From positions 1 through 5,294 of the forward strand of contig JAFQPT010000170.1 of assembly GCA_017411665.1 (NCBI GenBank): a DNA stretch of 5,294 nucleotides, written 5' to 3'. Position numbers and translations under genes: made by a program. The stretch comes from Oscillospiraceae bacterium (lineage in GTDB: Bacteria > Bacillota_A > Clostridia > Oscillospirales > Oscillospiraceae). Shown here piece by piece: positions 1 through 5,294 of this stretch (positions are counted from its first letter, which is position 1; each line of letters starts with the position of its first letter). The notes under the pieces are model-generated. The model was not told the origin of the DNA. It saw only the letters and a program-made list of their open reading frames with translations, and made no database searches.

Positions 1-1697
1 AGGGAGGCCTGCTGACTCCGCTTCCTGAGGTTTCATCCGCTCAGCTGCTGGATGAATCCAACTTGAAGCAGATGATGGATCTGGCTGACCGTGTCATCCA
101 ATTGGATGACAGTATCCGCAGACTGTCTGCGGAAGAAATTGTTAAGCACACGGATATCGTAGCATTGAGTCCCTGGGCTGATTTGGATTTGCCTTTGGAC
201 TGTGCCGGTACGGAAACCTCTGCACTGGTGCTGGGCACTTTGCCCGCAACCGTGGATTTCGCGCAGGCATCTTCTGCTTTGGCAGAGGCTACCGAACGTG
301 CGGAGCTGTTTGCAGTCAGCAGCGAAAAGAACCTGAACTACATGGCTCTGGTTTGCTATCGTGAAGATCTGGAGGCTGCGCAGCTTGCGCTTCGTCCTCT
401 GGGATTTGCGGCGGTGAACTTCACCGACTATAAGGGAACTGCTGCAGAAAATATCAAGGCTGCAGAAGCTGCACTGGTTGAAATTGCCGCCGAAAAGGAA
501 GGCTGTGCAAAGGCAATCGTGGATCTGGCTCAGTATCGCAGTGATCTGAAGCTGTGTGCGGATACTGTGGCTACCAAGGTAGCAAGAGCGGAAGCGAGCT
601 CTCGTTTGATGTGCACCGACAGCGTGTCTGTGCTGGAAGGCTGGGTGCCTGCTGAAAACGAAGAGATGATGGCTTCTGTTTTGGAACGGTTTGACTGTGC
701 ATGGTCTACGGAAGATCCTACAGAAGAGGATTATCCCGTAGTTCCCGTTAAACTGAAGAACGGCATCTTCTCCAGATGCCTGAACGCCGTTACCGAAATG
801 TATAGCTTGCCTGCATACAACGGTATCGACCCCAACCCCTATATGGCTCCGTTCTTCATCTTCTTCTATGGTATGATGATGGCCGATATGGGTTACGGAA
901 TTTTGATGGTTCTGGCAACTGCAGTCATGCTGAAGGTGAAGAAACCCAACGGCATGCTGAAGCATTTCTGTGAACTGTTCTTTATGTGTGGTATTGCCAC
1001 CATTGCATGGGGCGCAGTCACGGGCGGCTTCTTCGGGGATGCACCCTTGCAGGTCGCAAAGATTTTGAACCCTGACACTACATGGACAGGTCTTCCTTAT
1101 TTGATCAGTCCTCTGGAAGACACCGTCACGATCCTGATCGGTGCGGTGGCACTGGGCTTTGTTCATATCTTGACCGGTATGGCAATCGGCTTTGTCTACA
1201 ATATTAAGACAAAGAATTATCTGGCAGCACTCAATGACCAGTTTACCTGGTGGGTGATTTTTGCCGGTATCGGCTGCGTTGTACTGGGCATGGGTCCTGC
1301 GGTTTTGATTGCCGGCGGCGTACTGCTGGTAATGGGCTGCTTCCTTGCAGGCGAGGGTATCGGCAAGATTACCGGCATCTTCGGTGCACTTTATAATAAT
1401 GTTACCGGTTACTTCGGGGACCTGCTCAGCTATGCCCGTCTGATGGCGCTGATGTTGGCAGGCAGTGTTATTGCACAGGTATTTAATACCATCGGTGCAA
1501 TTCCCGGCAACCTTATCATTTTCCTGCTGATTTCTATTGTCGGCAATGCTTTGAACTTGGGTTTGAATCTGTTGGGCTGCTTCGTCCATGACTTGCGTCT
1601 GCAGTGTCTCGAGTTCTTCGGTAAGTTCTATATGGATGGCGGTATTGCATTCCGTCCTCTTGAAATGAAAACAAAGTATGTAAATGTCTCTAAATAA
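1..1697 (+). CDS. ntpI: V/A-type ATPase subunit I (a subunit), 5' truncated by window edge
   Basis: Membrane stator subunit that forms the two ion half-channels beside the K ring. The reading frame is open to the left edge (first full codon at 3), giving about 565 codons; the family is usually around 650, so roughly 80-100 N-terminal residues lie outside. The cytoplasmic half (to about 830) is soluble and helical and carries the GWVP motif (639-650). The membrane half starts at the IDPNPYMAPFF/FYGMMMADMGYG block (about 825-899) and has 7-8 hydrophobic helices. The LSYARL motif (1425-1442) holds the conserved channel arginine (codon 1437-1439; yeast Vph1p Arg735 equivalent). The HDLRLQ motif holds a second arginine (1596-1598; Vph1p Arg799 equivalent), followed by EFFGKFY. 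It ends in tandem TAA stops (1695-1700). A TTG at 63 is an internal leucine, not the start. Leucine codons include about 23 TTG, unlike K and A. Confidence 0.96.
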   Translation, partial: GGLLTPLPEVSSAQLLDESNLKQMMDLADRVIQLDDSIRRLSAEEIVKHTDIVALSPWADLDLPLDCAGTETSALVLGTLPATVDFAQASSALAEATERAELFAVSSEKNLNYMALVCYREDLEAAQLALRPLGFAAVNFTDYKGTAAENIKAAEAALVEIAAEKEGCAKAIVDLAQYRSDLKLCADTVATKVARAEASSRLMCTDSVSVLEGWVPAENEEMMASVLERFDCAWSTEDPTEEDYPVVPVKLKNGIFSRCLNAVTEMYSLPAYNGIDPNPYMAPFFIFFYGMMMADMGYGILMVLATAVMLKVKKPNGMLKHFCELFFMCGIATIAWGAVTGGFFGDAPLQVAKILNPDTTWTGLPYLISPLEDTVTILIGAVALGFVHILTGMAIGFVYNIKTKNYLAALNDQFTWWVIFAGIGCVVLGMGPAVLIAGGVLLVMGCFLAGEGIGKITGIFGALYNNVTGYFGDLLSYARLMALMLAGSVIAQVFNTIGAIPGNLIIFLLISIVGNALNLGLNLLGCFVHDLRLQCLEFFGKFYMDGGIAFRPLEMKTKYVNVSK

Positions 1698-1698
1698 T

Positions 1699-2192
<494 letters not shown>

Positions 2193-2195
<3 letters not shown>

Positions 2196-2238
2196 GCGGT
2201 TTTCCCACAGTCTTAATTAAAAGAAAGGGAAGCGCTTA
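2193..2238 (+). promoter_or_regulatory. Possible RNA hairpin spanning the K–E junction and covering the E ribosome binding site
   Basis: Bases 2194-2198 (AAGCG) can pair with 2233-2237 (CGCTT). After a 2-nt bulge (2199-2200), 2201-2206 (TTTCCC) can pair with 2227-2232 (GGGAAG, one G-U). The loop is the A/T-rich 2207-2226. The stem thus runs from the K stop codon to just before the E start codon and contains the GGGA of the E ribosome binding site. The pairing is read directly; a regulatory role is inference. Confidence 0.45.
2224..2230 (+). promoter_or_regulatory. Modest ribosome binding site of subunit E
   Basis: AAAGGGA sits 7 nt before the ATG at 2238. It matches the consensus less well than the sites of K and C, and its GGGA falls inside the possible hairpin of the K–E junction. 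Confidence 0.6.
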
Positions 2239-2828
2239 TGAAGGGTATTGAAAAAATCACAGCCCGCATTGCGGCAGACGCAGAAGCAGCCAACAGCGCA
2301 GTACGCGAAGAGTCTGCAAAGCGCATTGCCGAAATCCGCGCTGAATATGAAAAGAAGGCACAGGAGCAGTCCGCTGCCATCCTTCGCGCAGGCGAAAGAG
2401 AAGCACAGCAGATGGCATCCCGTGTGGAAAGAACCGCTCAGTTGGATGCAAAGAGACAGCTGCTTGGCGTCAAGCAGGAAATGGTTTCCGAAGCATTTGA
2501 GCTGGCAAAGAGCAAGTTTGCTCAGATGCCTCAGGCAGAATATGTTGCATTCCTGTCCCGCGGTATCGTTGCTGCATGCAGCGGTGACGGTCAGCTGGTA
2601 CTGAATGCAAAAGACAAGGCAGCCTACGGCGCACAGCTGGAAGCTTTGGTCAATGTTCTGCTCAAGGGCAAAGGCAGCATTACTGTTGCAGAGGAAACTG
2701 CTGATATTATCGGTGGCTTTATTCTCAAGCAGGGCAATGTTGAAGTAAACGGCACAGTTGACATTTTGCTGGAACTGATCCGCGGTGAACTCGCTGCTCA
2801 GGTGGCACAGGTGCTCTTTGAAGGCTGA
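2238..2828 (+). CDS. ntpE: V/A-type ATPase subunit E (peripheral stalk)
   Basis: Cytoplasmic peripheral-stalk subunit; with the G/H subunit it forms the outer stalk that ties the A3B3 head to subunit I. The 196 residues match the usual family size (about 190-200). Residues 4-95 are a charged, Ala/Glu/Lys/Arg/Gln-rich continuous helix suited to a coiled coil. Residues 100-196 form the globular cap-like domain, with the family landmarks IIGGFIL (157-163), a V-N-G-T-V-D-I-L segment (170-177), and the C-terminal LIRGELAAQVAQVLF (180-194). There are no membrane segments. It lies 42 nt after K and 47 nt before C. The partner G/H gene is not in the window; in related operons it usually precedes subunit I. 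Sequence conservation in this family is weak, so the call rests on the C-terminal motifs, the coiled coil and the operon position. Confidence 0.93.
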   Translation: MKGIEKITARIAADAEAANSAVREESAKRIAEIRAEYEKKAQEQSAAILRAGEREAQQMASRVERTAQLDAKRQLLGVKQEMVSEAFELAKSKFAQMPQAEYVAFLSRGIVAACSGDGQLVLNAKDKAAYGAQLEALVNVLLKGKGSITVAEETADIIGGFILKQGNVEVNGTVDILLELIRGELAAQVAQVLFEG

Positions 2829-2833
2829 TATCA

Positions 2834-2862
2834 CGCCTGTGGGGCACAAAATAACCCCGGCG
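2834..2862 (+). promoter_or_regulatory. Possible GC-only hairpin immediately upstream of the subunit C ribosome binding site
   Basis: CGCC (2834-2837) can pair with GGCG (2859-2862), and GGGG (2841-2844) with CCCC (2855-2858). There is a 3-nt bulge (2838-2840) and a 10-nt A-rich loop (2845-2854). The structure abuts the GAGGAGG site and would leave most of it exposed. There is no T-run after it, so it is not an intrinsic terminator. A role in mRNA stability or translation is inference. Confidence 0.4.
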
Positions 2863-2868
2863 AGGAGG
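2862..2868 (+). promoter_or_regulatory. Strong ribosome binding site that selects the TTG start of subunit C
   Basis: GAGGAGG is followed after 7 nt by TTG at 2876. No ATG or GTG lies in frame at a suitable distance; the next in-frame ATG (2918) would delete the conserved Y-x-A-x-x-x-M-L-R-A-R-E-A-K segment. The site therefore decides the start. Confidence 0.85.
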
Positions 2869-2875
2869 TAAGAAA

Positions 2876-3871
2876 TTGTCAAAAGTAAAAGATACAGCTT
2901 ACCTGGCACTTACCGCCATGCTGCGGGCCAGAGAAGCAAAAATGTTGGATCGTGACAGAATGGACCGTATGCTCAATGCGGCAACCTATGCGGATGCTGC
3001 AAAGCTGCTGGTAGACTGCGGATATGAAGATATGTCCGGTCTGGATGCCAAGCTGCTGGATGCGGTTCTGGGTGCACGGAAACAGGGGATTTTTGAAGAA
3101 ATCTATCGAATGTCTCCCGAGAAGGAAATGGTTGACATTTTCCGACTCAGATATGATTACCATAACGCAAAAGTTGTGATTAAGTCTGCGGGCGTCGGTG
3201 TCAGCGGGGAACACTTGTTTTCCGATGTGGGCCGTGTGACCGGCGAAAAGATTGCGGAAGCATGTGCGGAGGAACAGTACAGAGATATTCCGGAAGCACT
3301 GGCAAAGGCAATCAAAGAAGCCAAGGTGATGCTGGCAAAGACCGGCAACCCCCAGATGGCAGACTTTATTCTTGACCGCGCTTACTTTGCGGAAATGATC
3401 GACCTGGCCAAAAAGCAGGATGATACATTCCTGATGGGCTATGTGAAGATTATGATCGATGCCGCAAATCTGCGTACCGCTGTCAGAACCGTTCGCATGA
3501 ACAAGGGCCAGGATTTCCTGCTGCAGGCACTGATTGCAGGCGGCAACGTATCTCCCGAAAAGCTGGCACAGGCCGCTGTGGGCGATGGCTTGGCAGGTCT
3601 GTTCACCGCTACCGTACTGTATAATGCTGCGGTTGCGGGCAGTGAAGCAATGAAGGGCGGTTCCATGACAAAATTCGAACTGGCATGTGACAATGCAGTG
3701 ACCGCGTATCTCGGCAAGGCAAAGCTGATCAGCTTCGGCTGCCAGCCTGTTGTCAAGTATCTGGCACTGGTGGAAGCGGAAATCACCGCTGTCCGTATGC
3801 TTCTGTCCGGCAAGATGGCAGGCATTGCTCCTAATGTCATTCGGGAAAGGCTGCGTGATTTAGATGCTTAA
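2876..3871 (+). CDS. ntpC: V/A-type ATPase subunit C (d subunit, central-rotor socket), TTG start
   Basis: Funnel-shaped socket protein that sits on the K ring and joins it to the D–F central axle. The 331 residues agree with the usual 320-330 of bacterial homologues. The protein is soluble and almost wholly helical. Landmarks, in order: the N-terminal YLALTAMLRAREAKML (9-24); FRLRYDYHNAKVVIKS (about 89-104, Tyr93 opening the YDYHNAK core); a middle repeat of that fold with ILDRAYF then IDAANLRTAVR; and the C-terminal RMLLSGKMAG and IRERLR (322-327). The TTG start is supported by a near-perfect ribosome binding site and by conservation from residue 9 onward. Its last 8 nt overlap the start of F (3864-3871), suggesting translational coupling. 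Confidence 0.96.
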   Translation: MSKVKDTAYLALTAMLRAREAKMLDRDRMDRMLNAATYADAAKLLVDCGYEDMSGLDAKLLDAVLGARKQGIFEEIYRMSPEKEMVDIFRLRYDYHNAKVVIKSAGVGVSGEHLFSDVGRVTGEKIAEACAEEQYRDIPEALAKAIKEAKVMLAKTGNPQMADFILDRAYFAEMIDLAKKQDDTFLMGYVKIMIDAANLRTAVRTVRMNKGQDFLLQALIAGGNVSPEKLAQAAVGDGLAGLFTATVLYNAAVAGSEAMKGGSMTKFELACDNAVTAYLGKAKLISFGCQPVVKYLALVEAEITAVRMLLSGKMAGIAPNVIRERLRDLDA

Positions 3872-4181
3872 AATTGCAGTTATCGGCGGTCGTGAAACCG
3901 TAATGGGCTTCAAGGCCCTGGGTTTGGACGTTTTCCCCGTGGAAACCGATGCTCAGGCAAAGGAAACCCTGCGTACTTTGACCCGTTCCACTGAAGACAC
4001 TTATGCTATTATCTATTTGGAAGAAACACTGGCAGTGACTTTGGAGAACGAAATTCAGAAATTTATGGATAAACCCACTCCGGCGATCATTCTGATCCCC
4101 GGTCGCGAGGGCTCTCTGGGACTTGCACAGGCTGCACTGCGTGCATCTGTGGAACGCGCAGTCGGCTCCGATATCCTTTAA
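3864..4181 (+). CDS. ntpF: V/A-type ATPase subunit F (central stalk; called NtpG in E. hirae)
   Basis: Small central-stalk protein that binds subunit D to form the rotating axle inside A3B3. The 105 residues match the family (about 100-105). It has the expected small alpha/beta fold: the first strand IAVIGG (4-9), FKALGLDVFPV (16-26), the YAIIYLEE strand (47-54), PAIILIPG (73-80) followed by GSLG (83-86), and a C-terminal helix with VERAVGSDIL (96-105), the part that packs along D in known structures. It has only a poor ribosome binding site (GAAAGG, about 13 nt upstream). The ATG lies within the last codons of C (8-nt overlap), so it is probably translated by ribosomes finishing C. Seventeen nucleotides separate it from A. 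Symbols differ between organisms (ntpF, ntpG, atpF). Confidence 0.95.
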   Translation: MLKIAVIGGRETVMGFKALGLDVFPVETDAQAKETLRTLTRSTEDTYAIIYLEETLAVTLENEIQKFMDKPTPAIILIPGREGSLGLAQAALRASVERAVGSDIL

Positions 4182-4182
4182 T

Positions 4183-4191
4183 GAAGGAAGG
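4183..4191 (+). promoter_or_regulatory. Ribosome binding site of subunit A
   Basis: GAAGGAAGG is followed after 7 nt by the ATG at 4199. A second, out-of-frame ATG at 4195 lies only 3 nt from the site, and only the 4199 frame encodes the subunit A N-terminus. Confidence 0.8.
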
Positions 4192-4198
4192 TAAATGA

Positions 4199-5294
4199 AT
4201 GAGCGGAACAATCGTGAAAGTATCCGGCCCGCTGGTCGTTGCAAGCGGCATGAGCGATGCAAACGTTGCTGACATCGTTCGTGTTGGCGAGCAGCGTCTG
4301 GTTGGCGAAATCCTGAATATGACCGGCGACAGCGCTTCTATTCAGGTATATGAAGAAACTTCCGGCATCGGTCCCGGCGCAAAGGTAGAGGCTATGGGTA
4401 TGCCTCTGTCTGTAGAACTGGGCCCCGGTATGATTGAAAATATCTATGACGGTATCCAGCGTCCTCTGCCCGAAATGAAGGCAATGTCCGGCGATACCAT
4501 TGCAAGAGGTATTGACGTTCCTGCGCTGAACCGCACCAAGGTTTGGGAATTCGTTCCCGTTGCCAAGGTTGGCGATCAGGTTGTTGCAGGTGACGTTCTG
4601 GGCACCGTTCAGGAAACCAGTGCAATTCTGCACAAAATCATGGTTCCTCATCGTATTTCCGGTGAAGTTGTCAGAATTGAAGCAGGCAACTTTACCGTTG
4701 CTGACACCGTTGCGGTCGTTAAGGATGCGAAGGGTGTAGAACATGAACTGAACATGATTCAGCGCTGGCCCGTACGTATTGCAAGACCCTACTCCAAGAA
4801 GTTTACTCCCGCACGCCCCATGAACTCCGGTCAGCGTATCATCGATACTCTGTTCCCCATTGCTAAGGGCGGTACTGCAGCTGTTCCCGGTCCTTTCGGT
4901 TCCGGCAAGACCGTTGTACAGCACCAGCTGGCAAAGTGGTCTGACGTTGACCTGGTTGTTTACATTGGCTGCGGCGAACGCGGCAACGAAATGACCGACG
5001 TTCTGATGGAATTCCCCGAACTGAATGACCCCAGAAACGGCGAACCTCTGATGAAGAGAACCATTCTGATTGCAAACACTTCCGACATGCCCGTAGCAGC
5101 GCGTGAAGCTTCCATCTACACCGGTATCACCATCGCGGAATACTTCCGTGACATGGGCTATGACGTAGCGGTTCTGGCTGACTCCACTTCCCGCTGGGCA
5201 GAAGCTCTGCGTGAAATGTCCGGTCGTCTGGAAGAAATGCCCGGTGAAGAAGGTTATCCCGCATACCTGGCATCCCGTATCGCACAGTTCTACG
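4199..5294 (+). CDS. ntpA: V/A-type ATPase catalytic subunit A, 3' truncated by window edge
   Basis: Catalytic nucleotide-binding subunit; three copies alternate with B in the head and hydrolyse or synthesise ATP. The first 365 codons of a usual ~590 are present. Order: N-terminal beta-barrel (1-about 70, starting [12 protein letters not shown]); the A-specific extra domain (about 110-190, including [16 protein letters not shown] and [10 protein letters not shown]); then the nucleotide-binding domain. The P-loop GPFGSGKT is at 231-238 (Lys237, Thr238). GERGNE is at 259-264, with Glu260 the predicted catalytic base. The Walker B end [13 protein letters not shown] puts Asp328 near Mg2+, and [10 protein letters not shown] starts at 348. 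The P-loop is uninterrupted, so the intein found there in some eukaryotic and archaeal homologues is absent. The eukaryotic redox-sensitive P-loop cysteine is serine here. All 21 leucines seen use CTG, suggesting high expression. The frame is open at the right edge; the C-terminal helical domain is outside. Confidence 0.98.
   Translation, partial: MSGTIVKVSGPLVVASGMSDANVADIVRVGEQRLVGEILNMTGDSASIQVYEETSGIGPGAKVEAMGMPLSVELGPGMIENIYDGIQRPLPEMKAMSGDTIARGIDVPALNRTKVWEFVPVAKVGDQVVAGDVLGTVQETSAILHKIMVPHRISGEVVRIEAGNFTVADTVAVVKDAKGVEHELNMIQRWPVRIARPYSKKFTPARPMNSGQRIIDTLFPIAKGGTAAVPGPFGSGKTVVQHQLAKWSDVDLVVYIGCGERGNEMTDVLMEFPELNDPRNGEPLMKRTILIANTSDMPVAAREASIYTGITIAEYFRDMGYDVAVLADSTSRWAEALREMSGRLEEMPGEEGYPAYLASRIAQFY

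Noticed and set aside
63..65. TTG as the start of subunit I
   Set aside because: The frame continues without a stop to the left edge, no ribosome binding site precedes this TTG, and starting here would drop still more of the conserved N-terminal half.
33..1589. A 518-codon open frame on the minus strand, opposite subunit I
   Set aside because: It is codon-aligned with subunit I, so it stays open only because that gene avoids TTA, CTA and TCA. The protein is Cys/His/Gln-rich without a recognisable domain, while the plus strand carries clear family motifs.
2213..2220. Palindrome TTAATTAA as an operator site
   Set aside because: Only 8 nt, A/T-only, inside an operon and within the loop of the possible K–E hairpin; no second copy or promoter nearby.
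2834..2862. Intrinsic terminator between E and C
   Set aside because: A GC stem is present, but it is followed by a ribosome binding site and not a T-run, and the operon clearly continues.
2217..2909. A 230-codon minus-strand frame opposite subunit E
   Set aside because: Also codon-aligned with the sense gene; it is a by-product of the same codon avoidance. The other long minus frames opposite K, C, F and A (for example 4178-4924) share this alignment.
4889..4912. Intein insertion at the subunit A P-loop
   Set aside because: The P-loop is continuous and is followed directly by normal subunit A sequence.

Overview
The window is a stretch of one plus-strand operon for a bacterial V/A-type (rotary, ion-translocating) ATPase. 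Six genes lie head to tail in the order I–K–E–C–F–A with almost no spare DNA. Subunits I and A are cut by the window edges. No other system is visible: no mobile element, CRISPR array, RNA gene or convincing minus-strand gene. The order resembles the ntp operon of Enterococcus hirae and the V-ATPase clusters of many anaerobic Firmicutes. Roughly 50% GC, strong AGGAGG-type ribosome binding sites, some TTG starts and a cysteine-rich proteolipid suggest an anaerobic, probably gut-type Clostridia member (perhaps Oscillospiraceae/Ruminococcaceae). That placement is inference; the genus cannot be fixed from this sequence.

Layout: 1-1697 is the C-terminal ~565 codons of membrane stator subunit I (a). 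1713-2195 is the four-helix rotor-ring proteolipid K (c). 2238-2828 is peripheral-stalk subunit E. 2876-3871 is the central-rotor socket subunit C (d), with a TTG start. 3864-4181 is the central-stalk subunit F, overlapping C by 8 nt. 4199-5294 is the first 365 codons of catalytic subunit A, with its P-loop, catalytic glutamate and Walker B intact. No gap exceeds 47 nt. The operon promoter, the expected G/H stalk gene, and the B and D genes are not in view and are presumably outside the window.

Together: A (with B, off-window) hydrolyses or makes ATP. F and C (with D) form the turning axle and its socket on the K ring. E holds the catalytic head still, and I supplies the ion half-channels against the ring. 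The K protein carries the residue set that binds Na+ in the E. hirae ring, so the enzyme is predicted to be Na+-coupled.

The most interesting non-coding signals are two possible RNA hairpins at the two longest gene junctions. The one between K and E runs from stop codon to start codon and would bury the E ribosome binding site. A second observation is leucine codon use: exclusively CTG in K and A, but mixed with many TTG in I, which parallels the copy number of each subunit in the complex.
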